In this document: positions 33,864 to 42,105 of the stretch, piece after piece
Layout of the letters: each line of letters starts with the position of its first letter
Numbering within the stretch: the stretch's first letter is position 1
From: a virus
Direction: 5' to 3' (one strand)
IMG/VR virus record: IMGVR_UViG_3300023257_000007
Location: 1-64,000 of that record
Length of the DNA stretch: 64,000 nt
Notes under the pieces: generated by a model
Database searches by the model: none
What the model was told of the DNA's origin: nothing
What the model saw: the letters and a program-made list of their open reading frames with translations, nothing else
Translations under genes and position numbers: made by a program

Positions 33864-34109
33864 ATGGTAAAAAAACAATACATGGGTAAAACAGTGAAAG
33901 AACATTTCGGTTATAAAATAAAACACATGATTCAATTCAGAATGTCAAGAGGACCCAAAGGAAAAGAAATATCTCATCAAGAACCTAGCGGATATTTTGG
34001 TGTATATGCAGGCAAAAATCTATTGTGTGGAAATAAAGAATTCAAAAAAGTAAAAGATGCAGAACAATTTTTATTCAATTATATTAAAAATAAGAAATAT
34101 GAAATTTAA
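33864..34109 (+). CDS. Small basic protein in the NAD operon, unknown
   Basis: 81 residues, basic, with SGYFGVYAGKNLLCGNKEF near the middle. No known family. It overlaps the Nudix gene start by 11 bases, so it belongs to the operon. Confidence 0.6.
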   Translation: MVKKQYMGKTVKEHFGYKIKHMIQFRMSRGPKGKEISHQEPSGYFGVYAGKNLLCGNKEFKKVKDAEQFLFNYIKNKKYEI

Positions 34110-34656
34110 CAACAGACCAAATAAATCAATAAAAAATGATGGTACAACACATTGGATTTCAAGAAGTTGTGCTGTTGTTTCCTATGTATCAGCAAAAATC
34201 GGGAGTGATTTTTATATTTTAGTAGGACAAAGAGGACAAGGCACACCAGACTGTAAAGGTTTGTGGAATTTACCTTGTGGTTATCTAGATTGGAATGAAA
34301 GTGGTAGAGAAGCTTTCTTTAGAGAAATGTGGGAAGAAACTGGTATAAATTGCGAAAAACTTCTAAAAAATTACAAAATTTTTATAAATACAGAAGAACC
34401 TTGGTATATTGATACTAATCCAGACTCACATCTTCAAAATATTTCATTACATTATTCAATTGTATTTGATGCAACTAATTCTATATTACCAGAATTCAGT
34501 ACAGAAAATAGTGAACCTGATGAAGTTGAAAATTTAATGTGGATTAAGATTAAAGACGCTCATAAACTGCATTTTGGTTTTGATCATAAAAAAAGGGTAA
34601 AAGTCTTCAACGAAAAATTTATAATACCATTAGAAAATTCTCTTAAAATATCTTAA
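34099..34656 (+). CDS. Nudix hydrolase in the NAD operon
   Basis: 185 residues from the ATG at 34099. The Nudix box reads GYLDWNESGREAFFREMWEETGI with all key residues. No winged-helix domain follows, so it is not an NrtR-type regulator. In this setting likely substrates are ADP-ribose, NADH or related dinucleotides, for example clearing ADP-ribose made by NAD-destroying defences; this is inferred from context only. Confidence 0.88.
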   Translation: MKFNNRPNKSIKNDGTTHWISRSCAVVSYVSAKIGSDFYILVGQRGQGTPDCKGLWNLPCGYLDWNESGREAFFREMWEETGINCEKLLKNYKIFINTEEPWYIDTNPDSHLQNISLHYSIVFDATNSILPEFSTENSEPDEVENLMWIKIKDAHKLHFGFDHKKRVKVFNEKFIIPLENSLKIS

Positions 34657-34664
34657 TAATTGAC

Positions 34665-34681
34665 ATATGTTATATAACATA
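34665..34681. promoter_or_regulatory. Operator-like inverted repeat upstream of nadE
   Basis: ATATGT-N5-AACATA containing the perfect 14-base palindrome ATGTTATATAACAT. Same arms and spacing as the site before pncB. Confidence 0.6.
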
Positions 34682-34691
34682 CCAAAAAATA

Positions 34692-34719
34692 TTACAATTA
34701 TAAAAATTTTTCGTATATT
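34692..34719 (+). promoter_or_regulatory. Sigma70-type promoter of nadE
   Basis: TTACAA, 16-base spacer, TATATT, preceded by the operator-like site; the spacer AAAATTTTTCG resembles that of the pncB promoter. Confidence 0.45.
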
Positions 34720-34744
34720 TAATTAAACAATAAAAAATATAATT

Positions 34745-35608
34745 ATGAAAAATATAATAAATTACGACAAAGTACTTGAAAATTCAAGATTTTTACTAAA
34801 AGAAAAAATTACAAGAACTAAACTTAAATCATTAGTATTGGGTATTAGTGGTGGAGTTGATTCAGCAATTGTTGCAGCAATTGCTAAACCTATATGTGAT
34901 GAATTAAATATTCCTTTAATAGGAAGATATATTCATATAGAAAGTAATAAGAAAGAAGAAAAAGAAAGAGCTGAAGATATTGGAAAAGCGTTTTGCACTG
35001 ATTTCCAATCAATTGATCTTACAGAATACTTTGATACATTAAAAAATCTAGATGAAATGGATAATGAAGGTTCTCCTTATTCTGAATATGATTATCAATC
35101 AAAATTAATTAGACTTGGTAATATAAAAGCTAGAACAAGAATGATTTATCTTTATAATTTAGCTTCAAAAAATGGTGGTTTAGTATTAGGTACAGACAAT
35201 TTAACTGAATATTATTTGGGATTTTGGACTTTGCACGGTGATGTTGGTGATTTTGGTTTAATTCAAAATCTTTGGAAGTCTGAAGTACATGAATTAACAT
35301 TACATTTAGCTAAAAGTTTAAATGAAAAAGGTAAAGTGTTAGTTGATTGTGCAATGGCAAATGCTACTGATGGTCTTGGAATAAGTGAGACTGATCTAGA
35401 ACAAATTATGCCAGATTGGAAAGAAAGACATAATACAACTGCAAGTGGTTATTCAGAAATTGATAAAAAATTACAATCTTATTTAAAAGATATTAGTAAA
35501 GGAGAAAACATTTCAAAATATAATAATGATCCAGTAATTGAAAGACATAGATCATCTTTCTTCAAAAGAATAAACCCAGAAAGTATAGATAGAGAAGAAT
35601 TAATTTAA
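34745..35608 (+). CDS. nadE: NH3-dependent NAD synthetase
   Basis: 287 residues with the PP-loop ISGGVDSAIVAAIAK, GTDNLTEYYLGF, TLHGDVGDFGLIQNLWKSEV and ATDGLGISETDLEQIMPDW, all typical of NadE. No glutaminase domain, so ammonia is used directly. It converts nicotinate adenine dinucleotide to NAD, the last Preiss-Handler step. The middle step (NadD) is not in the window. Confidence 0.95.
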   Translation: MKNIINYDKVLENSRFLLKEKITRTKLKSLVLGISGGVDSAIVAAIAKPICDELNIPLIGRYIHIESNKKEEKERAEDIGKAFCTDFQSIDLTEYFDTLKNLDEMDNEGSPYSEYDYQSKLIRLGNIKARTRMIYLYNLASKNGGLVLGTDNLTEYYLGFWTLHGDVGDFGLIQNLWKSEVHELTLHLAKSLNEKGKVLVDCAMANATDGLGISETDLEQIMPDWKERHNTTASGYSEIDKKLQSYLKDISKGENISKYNNDPVIERHRSSFFKRINPESIDREELI

Positions 35609-35654
35609 ACTTTTAATTATTTTCGAAATATAATTTAAAAATTAATGGATAATT

Positions 35655-35894
35655 ATGCCAAAAAGTAGAAATAAAAAAAATCAAAAGAAAAGATCTCAAG
35701 CAAGAACACAAAGAATTAAAAATCAACAAGTAAAAGCCAAAAAAGAACTAATAGAATTATTCCAAAAAGCCCAAGAAGAATCTTTACAAGAAAAAGCTAA
35801 ACAAACTGAAGCAGACGCAAACGTAGTTGTAGAAGATTTAGATATAGGTGATAACTTAGAACTTGAAATTGATGAAGAAGAAATAAAAGAATAA
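35655..35894 (+). CDS. Small bipolar charged protein
   Basis: 79 residues: Lys/Arg/Gln-rich first half, Asp/Glu-rich second half ending LDIGDNLELEIDEEEIKE. Probably unstructured. It could bind nucleic acid by the basic part. Followed at once by a terminator. Confidence 0.62.
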   Translation: MPKSRNKKNQKKRSQARTQRIKNQQVKAKKELIELFQKAQEESLQEKAKQTEADANVVVEDLDIGDNLELEIDEEEIKE

Positions 35895-35899
35895 AAAAG

Positions 35900-35924
35900 A
35901 AAAACCACTCAATGAGTGGTTTTT
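35900..35924. terminator. Bidirectional terminator hairpin
   Basis: AAAAACCACTC, loop AAT, GAGTGGTTTTT: perfect 11-bp stem between convergent genes. Confidence 0.85.
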
Positions 35925-35927
35925 TAC

Positions 35928-36416
35928 TTATGTTGTTGCGACATAAACTATTAAAGTTTCCGAACTAACTCCATTCCAAGCCTCAATCCAAATTTCATAA
36001 TCTGAAGCTGAACTTAGATGTTTATTAATTTGTATAACCATATTTAAGTCATTTAATGATCTTATTCTTTGCCTACTCCAAGGCATAACCTTATTTTGAG
36101 ATGAATCCAATACTGTTATAAAATACTTTGCAACACCATCAACTAAATCAAATTTTAAGATAATTTCACTATTTGTAACAGAACTTGATGAAATTGTTAC
36201 TGCAGAAGGTGCTAAAAAATATAATTCTTTATTCTCCCATATTTTATCAAATTGAAAATCATTATCAGCAAATTGATATACTGTATCACCACTTTCAATT
36301 ATTTGTCTTCTTATTAACCATTTTCCTTCAGTAGTTAGTACACCTGGATTAGCATAGCCATAATATGTTTCTGTTGCTCCTGTATTCATTCGAAGCCAAT
36401 TTGTTAAATCAATCAT
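35928..36416 (-). CDS. Putative virion protein with a fibronectin/Ig-like C-terminal domain
   Basis: 162 residues. N-terminus MIDLTNWLRMNTGA..., then a strand-rich part with LAPSAVTISSSSVTNSEIILKFDLVDGVAKYFITVLD and a late SDYEIWIEAWNGVSSETL, the look of an FN3-type sandwich. Common in tail or decoration proteins. No firm family. Confidence 0.6.
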   Translation of the reverse strand: MIDLTNWLRMNTGATETYYGYANPGVLTTEGKWLIRRQIIESGDTVYQFADNDFQFDKIWENKELYFLAPSAVTISSSSVTNSEIILKFDLVDGVAKYFITVLDSSQNKVMPWSRQRIRSLNDLNMVIQINKHLSSASDYEIWIEAWNGVSSETLIVYVATT

Positions 36417-36450
36417 TAGTTAGTTAATTATTTTTTGTTGATTATCTCTT

Positions 36451-36460
36451 TATATATTAA
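36451..36460 (-). promoter_or_regulatory. TTAATATATA promoter-like element at the end of the upstream gene
   Basis: An exact minus-strand copy overlapping the stop of the gene ending at 36457, 34 bases before the virion gene start. Confidence 0.42.
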
Positions 36461-37842
36461 ACTTTTTCTTTATCTATTTCAAAATCTTCCCATCCTTCTT
36501 CACCATCTTCCCATGACCAATCTTTTTTACCACCTTTTTTACCAAAAACAGTTTTCTTCTTTTTCTTTTTCTTATCTTCACCACCCTCATCATCAAATTC
36601 ATCAAATACATCTGGATATAATCTACCATCAGCATCAACTTCATATTTCAAATCAAAATAATCTTTAAAGTTTTTAACATCAGACTTTTGAATAGCATAT
36701 TCTCTATTTAATTCTAATTGTTTTTCTAAATATAAATTTATATCTTTAACCAAACTATTAAATAATATAAGAGTTTGTTGATTAAAAACACCAATTGGTT
36801 TTTTCTTTTTCTTGCTAAATGAACTAAGAATACACTTAAATACATATTCAATTTTATCATTAGATTTAACAAAATCTTTAGTAAGTTTATTTGGTATAAG
36901 TTCCAAATTAATTTTAAATTTATCTTCTTTAAAAAATGATGGAATACCAAAATTCCATTTTTCAATATCTTTCTTAATATCTTTAATATAATCATTAAAT
37001 ATTTTACACACAATCTCAATATATAATTCATCCATTGTTAAAGAATGTAATTTATAATTCTTTAATGCAATTTGTTGAAAATATTCTAAAAATGATAATA
37101 ATATCAAACTATATGTATCTATATATTCTGTGTTATTATTAGATGATAATCTATGATATAAAGGATTTAATAATTCAAATGAATAATCTGTATTATTATC
37201 TATTTTAAATATTATTTTCTCTAAATTATCATTAAATACTTCATCATTCATCAAAAATGAATTCTTTAACTGAGGATTTAGTATTTGATAAAAGAAATAA
37301 GCAAAATTCTTTTCTCCAAAAACATATTCTAAGTCTTTATCACTTGTATTTAAATACAAATCAATTATTTCTAACTGTTTTTCACTTAATTTACCTTTAT
37401 ATAAAACTGGTAAATAATCTACATTAAATAATTCGCCATATTCTTTTAATTCATCATAATTATAAAAATATTTTGAACCTTTTACAATACAAGTTAATAT
37501 TAAACCACCTTTAGGTACAATATTATACTCTATATTTGCAGGTTGATTATCTGGGAAATATTCAAAACAAAACCACCAATTTTTATTTAATAAATCAGTT
37601 ACATAATCTGGTAATTGATGAATATATTTATATGCTTGATTATAAAATTTTTGTGTCGCCAAATCAATAAAATTAAGAGGTTGGCTTCTAAGTGATTTAG
37701 GTTTTATAATGAATTTATCACCAGTCCACTTTATAAAAATTTGAGAACCTTGTATATCTTCATATACAATAAGTTCTTTATCTTTTACAAGATCTATAAA
37801 TTCTTGAGAATTTTCTACGTTAAGTTTTTTAATCATTGTCAT
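36457..37842 (-). CDS. Large phage protein, perhaps a degenerate ligase-fold nucleotidyltransferase
   Basis: 461 residues. Residues 25-140 have the spacing of an adenylation domain (VYEDIQGSQIFIKW, WWFCFEYF, GLILTCIV), but the position of the catalytic lysine reads E-D-I-Q-G-S instead of K-x-D/N-G, so activity is doubtful. The rest is helical and ends in a low-complexity tail of Lys, Glu and Asp with VFGKKGGKKDWSWEDGEEG. Related unnamed proteins occur in marine T4-like phages, as I recall. Confidence 0.5.
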   Translation of the reverse strand: MTMIKKLNVENSQEFIDLVKDKELIVYEDIQGSQIFIKWTGDKFIIKPKSLRSQPLNFIDLATQKFYNQAYKYIHQLPDYVTDLLNKNWWFCFEYFPDNQPANIEYNIVPKGGLILTCIVKGSKYFYNYDELKEYGELFNVDYLPVLYKGKLSEKQLEIIDLYLNTSDKDLEYVFGEKNFAYFFYQILNPQLKNSFLMNDEVFNDNLEKIIFKIDNNTDYSFELLNPLYHRLSSNNNTEYIDTYSLILLSFLEYFQQIALKNYKLHSLTMDELYIEIVCKIFNDYIKDIKKDIEKWNFGIPSFFKEDKFKINLELIPNKLTKDFVKSNDKIEYVFKCILSSFSKKKKKPIGVFNQQTLILFNSLVKDINLYLEKQLELNREYAIQKSDVKNFKDYFDLKYEVDADGRLYPDVFDEFDDEGGEDKKKKKKKTVFGKKGGKKDWSWEDGEEGWEDFEIDKEKV

Positions 37843-37878
37843 ATTTATTTCTATTTTGTTTTTTAGAAATCTTTAACA

Positions 37879-37888
37879 TATATATTAA
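37879..37888 (-). promoter_or_regulatory. TTAATATATA promoter-like element (minus strand)
   Basis: An exact copy 36 bases before the start at 37842. Confidence 0.42.
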
Positions 37889-37949
37889 AATTTTAAATCT
37901 TATTATAGACTTCTTATAAAAAATATATAATAGAAAATAATTATTAAAC

Positions 37950-38372
37950 ATGGGAAAAATGGGAAAATTTATCCAAGCCTTAGCAAATAATGGTTTTGTG
38001 GATTATGAAAACTACATATTAGTTGGTTCTTTTGAAAATGGTAAAATACACATTAAAAACATTAAAACTGAAGAAGAATATATAATTGATGTAAAAGCTA
38101 TTGAAAAACCAGAACCTATTAATATCTTATCAGAAACTGAAAAAAATATAACTGAAGAAATAATAACTGAAGAAGTAACTGGTGATCCTTTAAACTTATT
38201 ATCTGAAGAAGAAGTAGGCGACCCTTTTAATTTACTAACAGAAAATAAGGAAATTATAAAACCCCGTGGTTGGGCATTAAGAAAAGAATATGTTGATTTA
38301 CAAGGCAATGTTTTTCATAAAGGTGTTGAACAACCAAATTTAAAAGGAACTTTACGTCCTAGCAACATTTAG
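37950..38372 (+). CDS. Small acidic repeat protein, unknown
   Basis: 140 residues: a folded-looking N-terminus, a Glu-rich linker with two copies of GDPxNLLxEE, and a basic end. The stop is TAG and overlaps the convergent DUF723-type gene. Possibly a linker or scaffold protein. Confidence 0.6.
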   Translation: MGKMGKFIQALANNGFVDYENYILVGSFENGKIHIKNIKTEEEYIIDVKAIEKPEPINILSETEKNITEEIITEEVTGDPLNLLSEEEVGDPFNLLTENKEIIKPRGWALRKEYVDLQGNVFHKGVEQPNLKGTLRPSNI

Positions 38373-38925
38373 GACATCCTTGTCCTCTTAAATGAGCATC
38401 AGGTCTTTGTAAAAATACTCCATGATTAGGACATTTTATTTTTACTTTTGTTTTATTATTAAAATATTTAACTTCACTATAATTATACTTATTATTATGA
38501 ATTTTATTTGATCTTATTATAAATTCTTCCGTAGTTAATTTATATCTACCACCACATTTAGAACAACCATGTCCACTTAGATGATTTGAAGGTGTTTGCC
38601 AAAATTCACCATGTTTAAGACATATTATTCTCACTTTAGTTTTACTATTTACATAATTAACAAAACTATAATCATATTTATCATCATGAACTATATTTGA
38701 TTTATTAATAAATGATTCTGTATCATCTTTCATATTATTAGTTGCACAAACAGGACAACCTTGTCCTTCTAAATGTTTAGAAGGACTTTGCCAAAATTCA
38801 CCATGTTCAAAACATATTATTCTCACTTTAGTTTTACTATTTACATAATTAACAAAACTATAATCATATTTATCATCATGAACTATATTTGATTTATTAA
38901 TAAATTCAATTAATTTAATTTTCAT
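38359..38925 (-). CDS. Three-repeat DUF723-type zinc-ribbon protein
   Basis: 188 residues made of three units of about 62: IxKSNxxHxxKYDYSxVxYxNxKTKVxIxCxxHGxFxQxPxxHLxGxGCxxC. Each has the Cys/His set of a treble-clef zinc site. Such units are DNA-binding parts of homing endonucleases; no nuclease domain is attached here, so this may be a remnant or a stand-alone binder. The stop is TAG. Confidence 0.8.
   Translation of the reverse strand: MKIKLIEFINKSNIVHDDKYDYSFVNYVNSKTKVRIICFEHGEFWQSPSKHLEGQGCPVCATNNMKDDTESFINKSNIVHDDKYDYSFVNYVNSKTKVRIICLKHGEFWQTPSNHLSGHGCSKCGGRYKLTTEEFIIRSNKIHNNKYNYSEVKYFNNKTKVKIKCPNHGVFLQRPDAHLRGQGCPKCC
38595..38905. repeat. Two 119-bp direct repeats 192 bp apart
   Basis: 38595-38713 and 38787-38905 differ at two positions that I can see. 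They encode units 1 and 2 of the DUF723-type protein, a recent tandem duplication. Confidence 0.85.
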
Positions 38926-39003
38926 AATCTTATATATCTATTGTATAGTGTCCTCCTAAACCAGTGAAGTATTGTATAATCAACACTTTTTCAATTTTTA
39001 TTA

Positions 39004-39013
39004 TTAATATATA
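39004..39013 (+). promoter_or_regulatory. TTAATATATA promoter-like element before the Ig-like virion gene
   Basis: An exact copy followed by AAA, 18 bases before the ATG. Confidence 0.5.
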
Positions 39014-39031
39014 AAAAGAAAACATAAAATT

Positions 39032-40264
39032 ATGAAACAACAAAAAAATGTAAAAGGTATAATGTCATCAAACAGCTTGACTAATTATCCATACTATAGA
39101 ATAGATGGTGGGTCAATGAGTGGTGAAACATATCTTTTAACATATACACACGCAACAGGTTCTACAATAGGTAGTACTGCTATTGTATCTTATCCAACAG
39201 GGGTAACTTCAAGTGCAACTGTAGTAAATGATGGTGATACTGCAACAGTTACTACTGATACTTACTTATTAGTGAAATTAGTGCCTGGTCAAACAGCTAC
39301 GATCAACGGATATGTAGTTGCAAATATTGGTGGTGACTTCTATTTTAATGGAACAAAATATGATATCGGAGACACATTTGATTATGATGGATTAACATTC
39401 ACATTCATTGGATTTGGTAGCTTCTTATTAGGAGTTGTTGATACAGATTCTTCAGCAGTAACTAGCTTTACAATGGTACCTTCATCAGCTGCAACACATA
39501 CAGTAGGTGACTCTATAACATTAGTAATGTATGACCAAAATAGTGTTGATATAACAGGATTAATTGCACTTTCAGGTGATACAACAACATCAACTTATAC
39601 TGATTCTTGGACACCAACAACAGGTGAACTAGTATTATCCAATGTAACTGGTAATACTGTATCTATTTATTTCTATTATATAACAGATGCTACTATCAAT
39701 GATAAATACGTGATCAATTTTATTGATCCTGTAGTATCAAGTATGACACTTGTACCAACAAGTGGATCTTATGAATCAGGTACAACTGAAACACTAGTAT
39801 TTACAAATCAATCTGGTATTGATATAACTACAAATGTTTCTCTATCAAGTGATACATATTCTTCTGCATATGTAACTGACTTCTCAGCTTCAACAGGAGC
39901 TATTTATTTCGGAGACAAGTTCGGTATTGATGTACCATTAACATTCTATTACAATGGTGATGATTCATTAACTAGCACATTCACAGCAGGTATATCTGGA
40001 TTAACAAGTATTACAGTTACTCCGACTGGTGGAACTTCACATGTAACTGGAACAACGACAGTATTAGCATTCACCGACCAAAACGGTAACGCAGTAGATT
40101 CATTAGATATTACTTTATCTGGTGATACATCAGCATATGGTGTTTACGTACCTTCAACTAGTACAATTAGATACGATAAAGAAGGTGTGATGATAGACTT
40201 TGTATTCTACCACAACTCTGATGATACAATAACTAGTACATACACAGTAGATATCTTTTTTTAA
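39032..40264 (+). CDS. Ig-like multi-domain virion surface protein
   Basis: 410 residues rich in Ser, Thr, Val and Gly. After a unique N-terminal region of 145 residues come three Ig-like repeats of about 88, each with a strand like SxTxVPTSG, then LVFTxQxGxDIT and a closing YYNxDDxxTSTxT. No membrane anchor or signal peptide. Codon use is less AT-rich than around it, typical of a highly expressed structural gene. Likely a capsid decoration protein (Hoc-like) or tail surface protein. It has its own promoter-like element and terminator. Confidence 0.75.
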   Translation: MKQQKNVKGIMSSNSLTNYPYYRIDGGSMSGETYLLTYTHATGSTIGSTAIVSYPTGVTSSATVVNDGDTATVTTDTYLLVKLVPGQTATINGYVVANIGGDFYFNGTKYDIGDTFDYDGLTFTFIGFGSFLLGVVDTDSSAVTSFTMVPSSAATHTVGDSITLVMYDQNSVDITGLIALSGDTTTSTYTDSWTPTTGELVLSNVTGNTVSIYFYYITDATINDKYVINFIDPVVSSMTLVPTSGSYESGTTETLVFTNQSGIDITTNVSLSSDTYSSAYVTDFSASTGAIYFGDKFGIDVPLTFYYNGDDSLTSTFTAGISGLTSITVTPTGGTSHVTGTTTVLAFTDQNGNAVDSLDITLSGDTSAYGVYVPSTSTIRYDKEGVMIDFVFYHNSDDTITSTYTVDIFF

Positions 40265-40322
40265 TACGGCTTCGCCTCCCTCAGTTATAACTAACAGTTA
40301 ATCACATTCTTTAATATTTTAG

Positions 40323-40352
40323 AAAATCCCATCAATTTGATGGGATTTTTTA
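40323..40352 (+). terminator. Rho-independent terminator
   Basis: AAAATCCCATC, loop AATTT, GATGGGATTTT and more T: a long stem with U tail, 58 bases after the Ig-like gene. Confidence 0.85.
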
Positions 40353-40359
40353 ATATATA
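40350..40359 (+). promoter_or_regulatory. TTAATATATA promoter-like element overlapping the terminator tail
   Basis: An exact copy only five bases before the ATG at 40365. Confidence 0.38.
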
Positions 40360-40364
40360 CAATT

Positions 40365-40778
40365 ATGATAACAAAATTTAAAATATACGAAAAAGTGAAT
40401 TTAAAAGATATTGAAGTCAAAATCACGAATATTAATCAAAAACTAATAGATATTCTCATATCAGATTTATCATTAGTTGTGAAGAAAAAAAAGAAAAAAT
40501 CAATTAGACCAGAATCTATTACAGGGTACTTTAAAAAAGAAGAAGGTACTGGAAAAGATTTAAAAATAAAAACAAAATTAATAATATTAATGTCAAATAC
40601 TGATCTTATTGAAGCAACACATTCAATAGAAGGAAACGAAAATAATATTAATATTGAAGTAAATGAAGTTTCACATTATAATTTAAACAACCAAATATAC
40701 ACCGATGATATTCTTATAGAAAAAATATCAGAATATTATAAAGAACATTTAAAATTAAAGAATTGGAAATTAAAATGA
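40365..40778 (+). CDS. Leader-type protein, unknown
   Basis: 137 residues starting MITKFKIYEKVN (leader-like), then strands and a KKKKKK stretch near residue 40. No known domain. Its stop overlaps the next ATG (ATGA), so the two are coupled. Confidence 0.62.
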   Translation: MITKFKIYEKVNLKDIEVKITNINQKLIDILISDLSLVVKKKKKKSIRPESITGYFKKEEGTGKDLKIKTKLIILMSNTDLIEATHSIEGNENNINIEVNEVSHYNLNNQIYTDDILIEKISEYYKEHLKLKNWKLK

Positions 40779-41182
40779 AATACTTAAAACAATACGAAAA
40801 AAACACAATTAAAAAAGTTTATACCAGTAAACTAGAAGATAAAGATATTTATATTTTTAATTATAATTCAGATTTAATAAATGGTATAACATGTGAACAG
40901 TGTTTTATAAAATGGTCTTCAGATATCATAGAAAATGATGAAGGAATAGAAAAAATTAATGTGAAAATAGAAAATGTTGAATTAAAATTAGATGTTGATA
41001 AATTTACACATTTAGATGTTGAAAACTTTGAAACCAAAAATGAAATAGAAAATCACATTATCACCAAAAAGAAAGAAATAAAATTTGAATTCGAATATGA
41101 AAATATGATTTCATTTCCTTTAAAACCAAAAGGATTAGAAATAGATTATAGAAATATGACTGTTTTAGTAGAATTTGATTAA
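40775..41182 (+). CDS. Leader-bearing protein, unknown (MKYLKQYEKN)
   Basis: 135 residues from the ATG at 40775, chosen over an upstream TTG because of the coupled start and the leader MKYLKQYEKN. The body is strand-rich and acidic. Function unknown. Confidence 0.68.
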   Translation: MKYLKQYEKNTIKKVYTSKLEDKDIYIFNYNSDLINGITCEQCFIKWSSDIIENDEGIEKINVKIENVELKLDVDKFTHLDVENFETKNEIENHIITKKKEIKFEFEYENMISFPLKPKGLEIDYRNMTVLVEFD

Positions 41183-41613
41183 CTAACCCAATCAGCAATC
41201 GAATGACTCATAGCACCCATTTCTAAACCAATCAAAGAAGTTATAATATAAAACTTAAATTGTATTATCAAAAATAATACAGGAATTTTAAAGAAAAATA
41301 CTATTAATATTGGTATAATCAATATCCATATTAATCTTATTAATGTACCAATTAAAAATCCATGTGTATATTTAGATCTATGTTTAAATATTCGTTGATA
41401 TGGTATCCAAATAAATCTTAAAAAGCCCCATCTTGTATAAGGTTTGCTATGTATATCTAAATCACCATTAAACATATAACCAGCAAAAAGATAAAATAAT
41501 AACCATATTATTGAATATATTATTGGTACAAACATTAAACTTGTACAAAAAATAATGATAGAGGTCATAAAAGTAATACTATCATGAGATTTTGAATTTG
41601 GCATCTTCTTCAT
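41179..41613 (-). CDS. DUF2227-like polytopic membrane protein
   Basis: 144 residues with three to four hydrophobic segments. Between them a conserved-looking set FNGDLDIHSKPYTRWGFLRFIWIPYQRIF, then HRSKYTHGFLIG, fits the DUF2227 family of putative metal-binding membrane proteins (Asp and His in fixed places). A host-type gene of unknown role. Confidence 0.75.
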   Translation of the reverse strand: MKKMPNSKSHDSITFMTSIIIFCTSLMFVPIIYSIIWLLFYLFAGYMFNGDLDIHSKPYTRWGFLRFIWIPYQRIFKHRSKYTHGFLIGTLIRLIWILIIPILIVFFFKIPVLFLIIQFKFYIITSLIGLEMGAMSHSIADWVS

Positions 41614-41836
41614 TATTTAATTTTATATCAAATAAATCTCTAATAACAGGTTCTGTAATTAAAAGATATATTTTATTATAATTTAATGTACTTGGAAATC
41701 TTTCTTCAACTTTAAGAAGATTTTCTTCAGTTGCATTTGTAAAAAATTCACTTAAATCAAGTGTTGATAATGGAACATTATTCATTTCATTCATAAAATC
41801 TAATGTATCGAAATACTTTTCTCTTTCTATTTTCAT
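41582..41836 (-). CDS. Small protein, unknown
   Basis: 84 residues, acidic, MKIEREKYFDTLDFMNEMN start; the end overlaps the membrane protein start by 32 bases. No known domain. Confidence 0.58.
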   Translation of the reverse strand: MKIEREKYFDTLDFMNEMNNVPLSTLDLSEFFTNATEENLLKVEERFPSTLNYNKIYLLITEPVIRDLFDIKLNNEEDAKFKIS

Positions 41837-42087
41837 TTTGTATAATTTAATTTTTCAATTTTAATGACGTATATTTCTTCACCCAATTCTCTTTTTTCTC
41901 TTTCTTCAGCATTATTAATAGCAAATTTTAAAGTTTTTCCATCTTCAGATGATATTATTTGTGTAGGTTTTAACTTTTCATCTTTAAATATTTTTTGAAG
42001 TTTTTCTGTTATCTCATAATGAAAATCTTCAAATTCCTGCTCTATCACAGAAAAATCTTTTTCTCTAACATAATTAATTTTTTTCAT
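41833..42087 (-). CDS. Small protein, unknown
   Basis: 84 residues, acidic helical, overlaps the next start (ATGA). Lies downstream of the polymerase genes on the same strand. Confidence 0.58.
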   Translation of the reverse strand: MKKINYVREKDFSVIEQEFEDFHYEITEKLQKIFKDEKLKPTQIISSEDGKTLKFAINNAEEREKRELGEEIYVIKIEKLNYTK

Positions 42088-42105
42088 TCGTTTTTTCTTA
42101 TTTTT

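Noticed and set aside
34099-34656. NrtR-type regulator binding the NAD operators
   Set aside because: The protein is a plain Nudix enzyme; no winged-helix part follows the Nudix fold.
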